Positions 9,400-18,547 of a DNA stretch of 64,000 nt are shown one piece after another. This DNA comes from Pleomorphomonas diazotrophica. Its GTDB lineage: Bacteria; Pseudomonadota; Alphaproteobacteria; Rhizobiales; Pleomorphomonadaceae. Made by a program: the position numbers and the translations under genes. The stretch spans positions 310,001-374,000 of the forward strand of contig NZ_PJNW01000005.1 of assembly GCF_002844595.1 (NCBI RefSeq), written 5' to 3'. The notes below the pieces were generated by a model, which had not been told where the DNA came from, ran no database searches, and was given only the letters and a program-made list of their open reading frames with translations. The number at the start of each line of letters is the position of its first letter. Within the stretch, counting starts at the first letter, position 1.

Positions 9400-12300
9400 A
9401 TGAGAATGAGAGCCGCCCTTCTCGCCCTTTCCGTCATGGTCATTGCGCCGCTCGCCCTGACGCTGGCCGGCGCGCAAGAGGACGACAGCGCCGAGAAAAG
9501 CGCCTTCGTCCGCTTCGTCGAGGAGAAGATCTCGACGCCGGACCGCAAGATCGAGCTCGGCGCCATCGATGGCGCGCTGTCGTCTGACGTCCGCCTCGCC
9601 TCGATCACCATATCCGACCGCGAAGGAGTCTGGCTCCGGATCGAAGGCGTTCACCTCGTCTGGAGCCGTCTGGCTCTCCTGGGGGGGCGGCTCGACGTCG
9701 ACAGCCTCGACGCGGACAAGATCGAGGTCATCCGCAAGCCGCTGCCGGCCGAGACGGTCGACCCGGCGGCGAGCGAGGGCTTCAGCCTGCCGGATCTGCC
9801 GGTGGAGGTGGACGTCGGGCGCCTCGCGGCTCCCAATGTCATCCTCGCTGCCCCCGTGCTGGGCGAGGAAGCGCATCTCGCCGTCACCGCCGCCGCCAAT
9901 CTTGCAGGTGGTTCGCTCAACGCCGATCTTGCGGTGCGCCGCACCGACAGCAAGCCGGGTGAGCTGATGCTCAAGGCGGCCTATGCCGCCGAGGGCAAGA
10001 CGCTCGATCTCGATTTCAAGGCCGAGGAACCGGCGGGCGGCGTTATGGCCAGCCTGCTCAACCTGCCTGGCCGGCCGTCGGTCGCCCTGACGTTGAAGGG
10101 CTCCGGCCCGCTCGATGACTTTGCCGCCGACCTGACGCTGGCCACCGACGGCGTCAACCGGCTTGCCGGCCGCACCACCATCACTCGCGACGGCGCCGGC
10201 TATCGTTTCGGCTCGGCGCTCGGCGGCGATCTCGCCGCCCTGGCGCAGCCGGACTATGCGATCTATCTCGCCGGTCGCTCGACTCTGGATCTGTCGGGCC
10301 GCGTCGACGATGCCGGTCCTGTTGTCATCGACAAGCTGACCCTCGTCGCCCCGGTCCTGACGCTGCAGGGTTCGGCGGCGCTTGCCGCCGACCATTTCCC
10401 GACGGCGATCGACATCGACGCTCGCCTCGCTGGCAAAGACGGCGCCCTGCCGCTTGGCGGCGAAGGTGCCATGACGCGGCTTGGCGAAGGGCGACTCCGC
10501 TTCTCGTTCGGACATGGCGGAGCCTGGAACCTGGAGCTTGCTGCTGAAGGCCTGTCGACACCGAGCCTCAGTGCCGGAGCGTTGGCGATCAACGGTCGCG
10601 GTGCCGCCACCGATCTCGCCGATCCACAGAAGCGCCGCATCGACTTCACTCTCAGCGGCGGCTCGAATGGCCTCAGCTTCACAGACGCAGCCCTTGGTGA
10701 AGCCGTGGGCGGCGAACTCTCCTTCTCCGGCTCGGGTCGCTGGATGGCCGGGGCTCCGCTTGCCATCGAAGCCCTGAAACTCGCAACCCCGACCGCCGAA
10801 GCGTCATTCACCGGGCAGGTGGAGAACGGCCAGATCGAAGGGCAGGAGACGCTGTCGGCCCCCTCGCTGGCTCCCTTCTCGGCTCTTGCCGGCCGGCCGC
10901 TTCAGGGTGGCGTCGACCTCTCGGCCAGCGGCACGCTCGTTCCGACGACCGGCGCCTTCGACCTGACGCTCGACGGCAATGTCGACGCGCTCATGGCCGG
11001 CATCCCCCGGCTCGACAGCCTGCTGTCCGGCGAGACGAAGCTGACAGGCCGTGTTGCCCGCGATACGTCCGGCCTCAAACTTGAGAACTTCAAGATCGCC
11101 AATCCGGCGCTGACGCTGACCGCCGACGGCAGTCACGCCCTTGAGCACACCGACATCACGGCAACGCTGACGCTGCCGGATGTCGGCCGCGTCGAGCCCA
11201 AGGCCAAGGGCGCGGCCGGTCTCATGCTGTCGCTCCGGGGCGAAGGGGGGCCGCTCGACCTGACGGCGCGGCTTTCGTCCGATCGGCTGACACTGGCCGG
11301 CAATGCCCTGGAGACCTTGGCGATAGACCTTGCCGGAAAACTCGACGGGGCCGCCTTCAACGGCTCCGTCAAGGGGACGGGCCGGGTGAAGGGCAAGCCA
11401 CTGACGCTTTCGGCCGGTCTGGCAAGCGCCGAGGACGGCACCCGCCGGATCGACGGCCTTGCTCTGTCCGTCGCCGATACCCGTGTGACCGGCGACGTGG
11501 CGCTCGGCGGTCAGGGGCTGATGAACGGTCGGCTCGTCGTCGACTCGCCCGACCTCTCGGCCATTGCGCCGCTCATTCTCATGGATGTCACGGGCCAACT
11601 CTCGGCCGACGTGAGTCTTTCGCCCGACGGCGCGCAGCAGTCGGCCAAAGCCAACGTCAAGGCGGCGAACCTTGCCCTCGCCGGCAACCGGGTTGCATCG
11701 GCCGATATCAATGCCGCCATCGCCGACCTCCTGGGCGCACCGAAGATCGACGGTCGGTTTGCCGCCAAGGGCGTTGCGACTGCCGCTGCCAGCGTGACCA
11801 ACGTCAACGGCACCGCCAGGAGCGACGGCGGGGCCACCGCTTTTACCGTCAAGGCCGACGGCATCACCGCGCCGCAGCTCACCGCCGCCGGAGTCTCTAG
11901 CCTGACTGCCACGGCTTCCGGCCGACTCGAAGGCGATAGGGTAACCCTCGCTGCGGCCAAGCTGACCGGCCCCGCCGGGCTCAGCGCCGAGGCCAAAGGC
12001 GTCATTCCGCTGTCGGGCAGCGGCCTTGCCGTCGACGTCCGCGGCAATCTGCCGCTGGCGCTGGCGCAACCCTTCGTCGCCGCGCGCGGCACCCGCCTGA
12101 CCGGCACCGCCGCTGCCGCCGTGACGGTGGGCGGCAGTCTGGCGTCTCCCGACCTTTCCGGCCGCGTGACGGTGAGCGGCGCATCGGTGGCCGATCCCCT
12201 GACCACCATGCGGCTCGACGCCATCGACGTGGCGCTCCAGCTATCCGGCGACAGCGTGCGTATCGAACGGGCGAGCGCCACGATCAGAGGCGGCGGCCGT

Positions 12301-13323
12301 CTATCGGCTACCGGCAGCATCGGCCTGACCGGTGGCTTGCCGGTGGATGTCCGCGTCACCGCGACCCGGGCGCGAGTCACCGATGGCCGGATCGTCACCG
12401 CCGATCTCGGGGCATCGCTCGCGGTCACCGGTTCGATGACCAACGGCCTCACGGTTACCGGTCGGGTGGACGTCGTGCGCGCCGAGATCACCGTGCCCGA
12501 GGGCGGCGGCGGCGCGCCGGCGCCCATCGAGGTTCGACATAGGAACACACCCGCCGACGTCAATGCCACGCTAAAGCGCATCAACAAGGCGGCCGGCGGC
12601 AACCGGGCAAAGTCGGGCGGCGGCCTTTCCGTCAGTCTCGACGTCGCCGTCAATGCGCCGCGCCAGTTGTTCGTGCGCGGGCGCGGCATCGACGCCGAAC
12701 TCGGGGGCCAGCTCACGGTGCGCGGCACGCTTGCCGGCGTGCAGCCGGTGGGCAGCTTCACGCTGATCCGCGGCCGCGTGCTGGTGATCGGCCAGCGCAT
12801 CAATCTCACAGAGGGCACCGTGACGCTTCAGGGCGACCTCAACCCCTATCTCTCCCTGTCGGCCACGACCACGTCGGAATCGATTTCCGTCACGGCGACC
12901 GTCGAAGGCTATGCCGACAATCCGAGCATCGTGCTCTCGTCCTCGCCCGAGCTGCCACAGGACGAAATCCTGGCCCGTTTCCTGTTCAAGCGCTCGATCT
13001 CCGACCTTTCCGCCGTGCAGATCGCCCAGTTGGCAGAGGCGGTGACCCAGCTCGCCGGCGGCGGCAATGGCAATGGCATTCTTGACCGCCTGCGTGCCGG
13101 CGTCGGCCTCGACGATCTCGACGTGAACACCGACGCAGAGGGAAACGCGGCGGTGACGGCCGGCCGCTATATCACCGAGCGCGTCTATCTCGGCGTCACC
13201 GCCGGTGAAGGCGGCCGGAGCGGCGTGTCGGTCAATCTCGACATTACCGACGACGTCAAAGTCAGGGCCGAGGCGACGCAGGAACAGTCGAAGGCCGGCG
13301 TCTATTTCGAGAAGGAATACTGA
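9400..13323 (+). CDS. tamB: Translocation and assembly module protein TamB
   Basis: Large AsmA-like/DUF490 protein, 1307 aa, anchored in the inner membrane and spanning the periplasm to reach TamA. It has an N-terminal signal/anchor (ALLALSVMVIAPLALTLAGA, residues about 4-23) and a long repetitive beta-rich middle of a hydrophobic-groove type. The C-terminal TamB domain is conserved, with LFVRGRGIDAELGGQLTVRG near residue 1090, GSFTLIRGRVLVIGQRINLTEGTV, and the SSSPELPQDEILARFLF segment near residue 1180. It ends YFEKEY with a terminal aromatic residue. GAGGCGACC precedes the ATG, 11 bp after tamA. Its length matches E. coli TamB (about 1260 aa). Confidence 0.9.
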   Translation: MRMRAALLALSVMVIAPLALTLAGAQEDDSAEKSAFVRFVEEKISTPDRKIELGAIDGALSSDVRLASITISDREGVWLRIEGVHLVWSRLALLGGRLDVDSLDADKIEVIRKPLPAETVDPAASEGFSLPDLPVEVDVGRLAAPNVILAAPVLGEEAHLAVTAAANLAGGSLNADLAVRRTDSKPGELMLKAAYAAEGKTLDLDFKAEEPAGGVMASLLNLPGRPSVALTLKGSGPLDDFAADLTLATDGVNRLAGRTTITRDGAGYRFGSALGGDLAALAQPDYAIYLAGRSTLDLSGRVDDAGPVVIDKLTLVAPVLTLQGSAALAADHFPTAIDIDARLAGKDGALPLGGEGAMTRLGEGRLRFSFGHGGAWNLELAAEGLSTPSLSAGALAINGRGAATDLADPQKRRIDFTLSGGSNGLSFTDAALGEAVGGELSFSGSGRWMAGAPLAIEALKLATPTAEASFTGQVENGQIEGQETLSAPSLAPFSALAGRPLQGGVDLSASGTLVPTTGAFDLTLDGNVDALMAGIPRLDSLLSGETKLTGRVARDTSGLKLENFKIANPALTLTADGSHALEHTDITATLTLPDVGRVEPKAKGAAGLMLSLRGEGGPLDLTARLSSDRLTLAGNALETLAIDLAGKLDGAAFNGSVKGTGRVKGKPLTLSAGLASAEDGTRRIDGLALSVADTRVTGDVALGGQGLMNGRLVVDSPDLSAIAPLILMDVTGQLSADVSLSPDGAQQSAKANVKAANLALAGNRVASADINAAIADLLGAPKIDGRFAAKGVATAAASVTNVNGTARSDGGATAFTVKADGITAPQLTAAGVSSLTATASGRLEGDRVTLAAAKLTGPAGLSAEAKGVIPLSGSGLAVDVRGNLPLALAQPFVAARGTRLTGTAAAAVTVGGSLASPDLSGRVTVSGASVADPLTTMRLDAIDVALQLSGDSVRIERASATIRGGGRLSATGSIGLTGGLPVDVRVTATRARVTDGRIVTADLGASLAVTGSMTNGLTVTGRVDVVRAEITVPEGGGGAPAPIEVRHRNTPADVNATLKRINKAAGGNRAKSGGGLSVSLDVAVNAPRQLFVRGRGIDAELGGQLTVRGTLAGVQPVGSFTLIRGRVLVIGQRINLTEGTVTLQGDLNPYLSLSATTTSESISVTATVEGYADNPSIVLSSSPELPQDEILARFLFKRSISDLSAVQIAQLAEAVTQLAGGGNGNGILDRLRAGVGLDDLDVNTDAEGNAAVTAGRYITERVYLGVTAGEGGRSGVSVNLDITDDVKVRAEATQEQSKAGVYFEKEY

Positions 13324-13506
13324 CGGCCGCGCGACCGAGGAGCGCGTGCCGAAGCCTTCAACATTCGTTATTTGCGCAGGCGATCAATGGCATCTTCCTA
13401 ATCTGTTGGACGGATGACCAAGAGCGGCGCATCGTCCGAATCGTTTCATTCTTTTGTTCGTCCTGCCGCCGCACGGGTGGCGAGCGCGCCAAATCAAAGG
13501 CAAGCC

Positions 13507-14436
13507 ATGCAAACCTATCAAATTCCCAGAAGCGACCTTTCGGTCTCCTCCGTCATCCTCGGTCTGATGCGCATCGCCAAGATGAGCGACGCCGATATCC
13601 AAACCCTGGTGAACACCGCCCTCGATGCCGGCATCAACATGATGGACCATGCCGACATCTATGGCGGCGAGCTGCATCTCTGCGAGAAGCGCTTCGGCGA
13701 GGCGATGAAGCTGACGCCGGCCCAGCGCGAGAAAATCGTCATCCAGAGCAAGGCCGGCATTCGCAAGGGCTTCTTCGATTTCTCCGAGGCGCACATCCTC
13801 GAAGCCGTCGACGGCTCGCTGAAGGCACTCAAGACCGACTATCTCGACGTGCTGCTGCTGCACCGCCCCGATGCGCTCGTCGAGCCGGAAGAGGTCGCCT
13901 CGGCCTTCGACAAGCTGCAGTCCTCCGGCAAGGTGCGCAACTTCGGCGTTTCCAACCAGACACCGGGCCAGATCGAGCTCCTGAAGACGGCGGTTAAGCA
14001 GCCGCTCTTGGTCAATCAGGTGCAGCTGTCGATCACCCATGCGCCGCTGGTCGCCCAGGGCGTTGCCATCAACATGGCCGGCCTTGAGCAGTCGGTCGAT
14101 CGCAACCTCGGCCTCCTCGACTATTCGCGCAAGGAAGGCATGACGCTTCAGGCGTGGTCGCCCTTCCAGCGGGGCTTCTTCGACGGGCCGTTCATCGGCG
14201 ACCGCGAAAACTGCGCCGCGCTCAACGACGCGCTCGATGAGATCGCCGCCGCCCATGGCGTGACGCCGACGGGCATCGCTGTCGCCTGGATCACCCGCCA
14301 TCCGGCGAAGATGCAGGTGGTGCTCGGCACGACGCGCCCCGACCGCGTTAGGGAATGCGTGGCCGGCGCCGGCGTGACGCTGTCGCGCGAGGAATGGTAT
14401 CGGCTGTTCACGGCGGCGGGCTACATCGTTCCCTGA
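13507..14436 (+). CDS. Aldo/keto reductase (YdhF-like)
   Basis: NADPH-dependent oxidoreductase of the aldo/keto reductase superfamily, 309 aa, resembling E. coli YdhF. The catalytic tetrad is visible: Asp and Tyr in MDHADIYGG (residues about 40-48), Lys in IQSKAG (about 82) and His in LLLHRPD (about 119). C-terminal coenzyme-binding residues lie in [17 protein letters not shown] 13507 is chosen because the family begins with a short strand like [14 protein letters not shown]; the frame also allows a start at 13414, adding 31 residues of low-similarity sequence. Physiological substrate unknown. A second reductase gene follows 62 bp downstream. Confidence 0.85.
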   Translation: MQTYQIPRSDLSVSSVILGLMRIAKMSDADIQTLVNTALDAGINMMDHADIYGGELHLCEKRFGEAMKLTPAQREKIVIQSKAGIRKGFFDFSEAHILEAVDGSLKALKTDYLDVLLLHRPDALVEPEEVASAFDKLQSSGKVRNFGVSNQTPGQIELLKTAVKQPLLVNQVQLSITHAPLVAQGVAINMAGLEQSVDRNLGLLDYSRKEGMTLQAWSPFQRGFFDGPFIGDRENCAALNDALDEIAAAHGVTPTGIAVAWITRHPAKMQVVLGTTRPDRVRECVAGAGVTLSREEWYRLFTAAGYIVP

Positions 14437-14498
14437 TGACATTTGCGGCGGTGGAGCCGTTCCGCCGCCGCGCGCCCTTCACCATGCGAAAGGACAAG

Positions 14499-15353
14499 AT
14501 GATGAGCACGATCGATGCCAGCCTTTCCGGTCAGTTCAGAATCGGTGGCCTCACCGTCAATCGCCTGGGCTTCGGTGCCATGCGCGTCACCGGCAAGGGC
14601 ATCTGGGGACCGCCCGCCGACCGAGCGTCGGCGCTCGCCACGCTCCGGCGACTGCCGGAGATCGGCGTCAACTTCATCGACACTGCCGACAGCTACGGTC
14701 CCGATGTTTCCGAGCAACTGATCCGCGAGGCGCTCCACCCCTACAAGGGCCTGCTCATCGCCACCAAGGGCGGCCTTACCCGCAGCGGTCCCGACCAGTG
14801 GACGCCGAACGGCCGGCCCGACTATCTGATCGGGCAGGCCAAGAAGAGCCTCGCCAAACTCGGCGCCGAGCAGATCGACCTCTGGCAGTTGCACCGCATC
14901 GACCCGAAGGTCCCGCGCGACGACCAGTTCGGCGCGGTGCGCCAGCTCATCGACGAGGGCATCATCGCCCATGCGGGCCTGTCCGAGGTGTCGGTCGCCG
15001 AGATCGAGGCGGCGCGGAAGGTGTTCCCGGTCGCCACCGTCCAGAACCGCTACAACCTGACCGACCGCGCCAGTGAGGATGTCCTCGCCTATTGCGAGGC
15101 GAACGGCATCGGCTTCATCCCGTGGTTCCCGCTCGCGGCCGGCAGGCTGGCCCAGCCCGGTGGCCTCGTCGATCGCATCGCCAGGGTGCATGGCGCCACG
15201 GCCGGCCAGGTGGCGCTCGCCTGGCTGCTGGCGCGCAGCCCGGTGATGCTGCCGATCCCCGGCACGTCGAGCGTGGCGCATCTCGAGGAGAACGTGGCGG
15301 CCGCCGGCCTCACGCTCAGCGCGTCCGAGCTGGCCGAGCTCAACGCAGCGTAA
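14499..15353 (+). CDS. Aldo/keto reductase (PdxI/YdbC-like)
   Basis: Aldo/keto reductase, 284 aa, of the subgroup that includes E. coli YdbC (PdxI, pyridoxal reductase). The tetrad residues are in [11 protein letters not shown] (Asp/Tyr, about residues 57-67), IATKGG (Lys) and LWQLHRID (His). C-terminal cofactor-binding sequence is [22 protein letters not shown] 14499 follows GAAAGGAC and is immediately followed by a second ATG at 14502. It lies 62 bp after the first reductase in the same direction, possibly co-transcribed. Assignment to pyridoxal reduction is by resemblance only; no vitamin B6 genes are nearby. Confidence 0.82.
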   Translation: MMSTIDASLSGQFRIGGLTVNRLGFGAMRVTGKGIWGPPADRASALATLRRLPEIGVNFIDTADSYGPDVSEQLIREALHPYKGLLIATKGGLTRSGPDQWTPNGRPDYLIGQAKKSLAKLGAEQIDLWQLHRIDPKVPRDDQFGAVRQLIDEGIIAHAGLSEVSVAEIEAARKVFPVATVQNRYNLTDRASEDVLAYCEANGIGFIPWFPLAAGRLAQPGGLVDRIARVHGATAGQVALAWLLARSPVMLPIPGTSSVAHLEENVAAAGLTLSASELAELNAA

Positions 15354-15464
15354 CGGCTCGCAACGCATCGTGACCGATGCGGCGGCGACACAGATCGCCG
15401 CCGTCGGCATGGTTCGAGCAGCCAAGCCTTTCGCGCCGAGACGGGATGGGGCATTCTCCGCCCC

Positions 15465-17174
15465 ATGCTCAAAACGTTCTTTTCCTATTATCGCCCGTAT
15501 CGTGCGCTGTTTCTGCTCGACTTCACCTGCGCCGTCGTCGCGGGCCTGCTCGAACTCGGCTTTCCCTTCGCGGTCAAGATCTACATCGACCAGTTGCTGC
15601 CGTCGGCCGACTGGACGCTGATCGTCGTCGCGGCCTTGGCGCTCCTGGTCGTCTATCTGCTCAGCGCCGGCCTCAACGCCATCGTGGTCTATTTCGGCCA
15701 CATGCTGGGTATCAACATCGAGACCGAGCTCAGGCGGCGCAGCTTCGATCACTTGCAGAAGCTGTCCTTCCGTTATTTCGACAATCAGAAATCCGGTCAT
15801 CTGGTCGCCCGGCTGACCAAGGATCTCGAGGAAATCGGCGAGATCGCCCATCACGGGCCGGAAGACCTGTTCATCGCCGTGATGACCTTCTTCGGCGCCT
15901 TCCTTCTCATGCTGTCGGTCAATGTGCAGCTGGCGCTGATCACCGCCGCCATCGTGCCGGCCGTCGCCTTCATCACCGCCCGCTACGGCGGCCGCATGAC
16001 CGAGAACTGGCATCAGCTCTATGGCCGCGTCGCCGGCTTCAACGTGCGCATCGAGGAAAACGTCGGCGGCATGCGCGTGGTGCAGGCCTTCGCCAACGAG
16101 GACCACGAGCGCCGGCTGTTCGCCATCGACAACTCCGCCTACCGCACCACCAAGCTCGCTGCCTACCGGATGATGGCCGCTACGAACGCGCTATCCTTCC
16201 TGTCGATGCGGCTCGTGCAGCTCGTCGTGCTGATCGCGGGCAGCCGTCTTGTGCTGACGGGTGAGCTGACGGCTGGCGGCTTCGTCGGCTTCCTGTTGCT
16301 GGTCGGCGTGTTCTTCCGGCCGGTCGAGAAGATCAACGCGGTGATCGAAACCTATCCCAAGGGCATCGCCGGCTTCCGCCGCTATCTGGAGTTCCTGGGC
16401 ACCGAGCCGGATATCGCCGATAGGCCCGGGGCCATCGTCGCACCGCCTTTCAGGGGGCATGTGCGCTTTTCGGATGTCGGCTTCACCTATGGCGGCGACC
16501 GGCCGCTGCTTTCCGGCATCAACCTCGACATAGCCGCTGGTGAGACGATCGCCTTCGTCGGGCCATCCGGCGTCGGCAAGACCACGCTCTGCTCGCTGCT
16601 GCCGCGTTTTTACGAGGTGACCGAGGGCGCCATCTCCATCGACGGCATGGACATCCGCGACATGACCGTCGCCTCGCTTAGGCGGCAGATCGGCATCGTC
16701 CAGCAGGACGTCTTCCTGTTCGGTGGCACCATCCGCGAGAACATCGCCTATGGCCGGCTCGACGCCTCGGAGGCGGACATCGCCGCCGCTGCCGAGCGGG
16801 CACAGCTTGGCGATTTCCTGTCAGAGTTGCCCGATGGACTCGATACCATTGTCGGCGAGCGCGGCGTCAAGCTTAGCGGCGGCCAGAAACAGCGTATCGC
16901 CATCGCGCGCATGTTCCTGAAGGACCCGCCGATCCTGATCCTCGACGAGGCGACCTCGGCGCTGGATACGGCCACCGAGCGCGAAATCCAGGCGTCGCTG
17001 GCCGAGCTCGCAAAGGGTCGCACCTCGCTGGTCATCGCCCACCGGCTCAGCACCATCCACAATGCCGACCGCATCGTCGTCGTCGATGCCGAGGGTATCG
17101 CCGAGCAGGGCAGCCACGACGATCTCCTGAAGCGCGGTGGCGGCTACGCGCGCCTCTACGCGGCGGGAGGCTGA
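15465..17174 (+). CDS. ABC exporter, fused membrane and ATPase domains (MsbA/MdlB-like)
   Basis: Half-size type IV ABC exporter, 569 aa, expected to act as a homodimer in the inner membrane. Six transmembrane helices fill residues about 15-300, then an ATPase domain with Walker A VGPSGVGKTTL (near 363-373), signature KLSGGQKQRIAIAR, Walker B ILILDEATSALD and H-loop VIAHRLST. The substrate is not predictable; lipid or multidrug export are the usual roles. Its 3' end overlaps the convergent dmeF gene by 19 bp. Confidence 0.9.
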   Translation: MLKTFFSYYRPYRALFLLDFTCAVVAGLLELGFPFAVKIYIDQLLPSADWTLIVVAALALLVVYLLSAGLNAIVVYFGHMLGINIETELRRRSFDHLQKLSFRYFDNQKSGHLVARLTKDLEEIGEIAHHGPEDLFIAVMTFFGAFLLMLSVNVQLALITAAIVPAVAFITARYGGRMTENWHQLYGRVAGFNVRIEENVGGMRVVQAFANEDHERRLFAIDNSAYRTTKLAAYRMMAATNALSFLSMRLVQLVVLIAGSRLVLTGELTAGGFVGFLLLVGVFFRPVEKINAVIETYPKGIAGFRRYLEFLGTEPDIADRPGAIVAPPFRGHVRFSDVGFTYGGDRPLLSGINLDIAAGETIAFVGPSGVGKTTLCSLLPRFYEVTEGAISIDGMDIRDMTVASLRRQIGIVQQDVFLFGGTIRENIAYGRLDASEADIAAAAERAQLGDFLSELPDGLDTIVGERGVKLSGGQKQRIAIARMFLKDPPILILDEATSALDTATEREIQASLAELAKGRTSLVIAHRLSTIHNADRIVVVDAEGIAEQGSHDDLLKRGGGYARLYAAGG

Positions 17175-18088
17175 GGAACCGGCTCCCGGGCCTCCACCGT
17201 CAGGTGAACGATCTCGTGGACCGGGCGGAGACGGCGGCGCACGTCCTCGGCGTCGTCGCCGATCACCGAGACGATGGCGGCATGGCCGGCCGGGCCGACC
17301 CGCCAGAGGTGCAGGTCAACGATGCGGGCACCAGCCTTCTCCTCGACCAGTTCGCGGATCTCGCCTTCGACATGGGGATCGGCCATGTCGAGCAGCACCG
17401 ACGATGCCGCCCGCATCAGCGACCACGACCAGACGGCAATGACCGTTGCGCCGACCAGCCCCATCGCCGGATCGAGCCAGATCCAGCCGAGGAAGCGACC
17501 GCCCAGCAGCGCGGCAATGGCAAGGACCGAGGTCAGGGCATCGGCCAGCACGTGGACATAGGCGGAGCGGAGATTGTTGTCATGGCCATGCTCGGCATGG
17601 TCGTGATCGTGATGATGATGGTCCGGACCGAGCAGAACGGCGCTCAGGAGATTGACCAGGAGGCCGAGCACGGCGACGGCCGTCGCCTCGGAGAAGGCAA
17701 CCGGTTGCGGGTTGAGGAAACGAAAGACGGACTCGATGGCGATGCCCAGCGCCACGAGACCGAGAATCAACGCCGACGCAAAGCCGGCGAGGTCACCGAT
17801 CTTGCCGGTGCCGAAGGTGAACCGCCGCTCGCCGGCATAGCGCCGGGCCAGAAGATAGGCGACGGCCGCCACCGTCAGCGCTCCGGCATGCGTGGCCATG
17901 TGAAAGCCGTCGGCAAGCAGCGCCATCGACTTGAACACCAGGCCGGCAATGATCTCGCCGATCATCATGCTCAGCGTCAGAAGAACGACCCAAAGTACGC
18001 GTCGGGTGTTGCGTTCGTGATGGTGACCGAGAAAGACGTGGTCGTGAACCACCCCGCCTGCATCGGGCTGCTGCATTGCCTGCCTCAT
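17156..18088 (-). CDS. dmeF: Cation diffusion facilitator DmeF (Ni2+/Co2+ efflux)
   Basis: Inner-membrane metal/proton antiporter of the CDF family, 310 aa. The N-terminus is His-rich (HDHVFLGHHHERN), followed by WVVLLTLSMMIGEIIAG as TM1. The metal site in TM2 reads ALLADGFHMATHAG, with the HxxxH/D spacing typical of this clade. A long histidine/aspartate loop (residues about 165-178, DHHHHDHDHAEHGHD) lies between TM4 and TM5. The start overlaps the stop of the upstream regulator gene by ATGA, so the two are translationally coupled. Pairing with an RcnR/DmeR-type repressor supports nickel and cobalt rather than zinc as substrate, as shown for rhizobial DmeRF. The 3' end overlaps the convergent exporter gene by 19 bp. 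Confidence 0.88.
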   Translation of the reverse strand: MRQAMQQPDAGGVVHDHVFLGHHHERNTRRVLWVVLLTLSMMIGEIIAGLVFKSMALLADGFHMATHAGALTVAAVAYLLARRYAGERRFTFGTGKIGDLAGFASALILGLVALGIAIESVFRFLNPQPVAFSEATAVAVLGLLVNLLSAVLLGPDHHHHDHDHAEHGHDNNLRSAYVHVLADALTSVLAIAALLGGRFLGWIWLDPAMGLVGATVIAVWSWSLMRAASSVLLDMADPHVEGEIRELVEEKAGARIVDLHLWRVGPAGHAAIVSVIGDDAEDVRRRLRPVHEIVHLTVEAREPVPQPPAA

Positions 18089-18357
18089 TTTCCGTAGCGA
18101 CGGATGGCATCCATCAGCTCGTCGGCCGCTGCCGTCCGCGTTGCATCGTCGATGCCGGGGCGAGCGACATGCTCGCGAAGGTGCCCCTCGATCAGTTCGT
18201 CCATCAGGCCCAGAACGGCCCCGCGGACAGCCGCCACCTGATGCAGGACGACGGCACAGTCCGCCTCGTCCTCCAGCGCTTTCTCAATCGCCGCGACCTG
18301 TCCGGCGATACGCCGGATACGAGCGAGCAAGGGTTTTTTGTTTGTCGTGGTGTGCAT
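18085..18357 (-). CDS. dmeR: DmeR, RcnR/FrmR-family Ni/Co-sensing repressor
   Basis: Small all-helical metal-sensing repressor (DUF156/CsoR-RcnR fold), 90 aa, controlling itself and dmeF. The full RcnR nickel/cobalt ligand set is present with a one-residue offset: His2, Cys34 (DEADCAVV), His59 (IEGHL) and His63 (REHV), matching His3, Cys35, His60 and His64 of E. coli RcnR. The core helix LARIRRIAGQVAAIEKAL binds DNA in this family. ATG at 18357 is chosen because it gives this N-terminal His2 and has AGGAGGG just upstream; the longer open frame to 18651 runs through an operator and a terminator and is not credible. The stop overlaps the dmeF start. Confidence 0.9.
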   Translation of the reverse strand: MHTTTNKKPLLARIRRIAGQVAAIEKALEDEADCAVVLHQVAAVRGAVLGLMDELIEGHLREHVARPGIDDATRTAAADELMDAIRRYGK

Positions 18358-18358
18358 G

Positions 18359-18380
18359 ATAGGATACCCTCCTATCCTAT
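18359..18380 (-). promoter_or_regulatory. DmeR operator overlapping the dmeR ribosome-binding site
   Basis: Perfect 8-bp inverted repeat ATAGGATA / TATCCTAT around a CCCTCC (GGAGGG on the coding strand) core. AT-rich arms flanking a G/C tract is the operator style of RcnR/DmeR regulators. The G tract is also the Shine-Dalgarno sequence (AGGAGGG) of dmeR, which starts 1 base further on. Confidence 0.78.
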
Positions 18381-18441
18381 ACAGATATGAGCCGATGGCA
18401 AGTGCCACCAGCTGCTCATTGTAAGTCGGACGCTTCCATGG

Positions 18442-18473
18442 AAAAAGCCGGCACCCCCGTGGGGGATGCCGGC
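18442..18473 (-). terminator. Rho-independent terminator of the minus-strand sugar importer operon
   Basis: On the minus strand the stem GCCGGCA-bulge-CCCCC, loop AC, GGGGG-TGCCGGC is followed by TTTTTC. It lies about 75 bp beyond the stop of the binding-protein gene (18548) and upstream of dmeR. Confidence 0.85.
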
Positions 18474-18547
18474 CTTGTCTTGCATGCCACCCCGATTTCG
18501 GAGCGGCCCTTGCGGAGAAGCGGTCCGTTGCTTTGTAGGTAAGCCGA

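Noticed and set aside
7379-9400. A 673-codon open frame on the minus strand
   Set aside because: Antisense to tamA; a product of high-GC codon bias.
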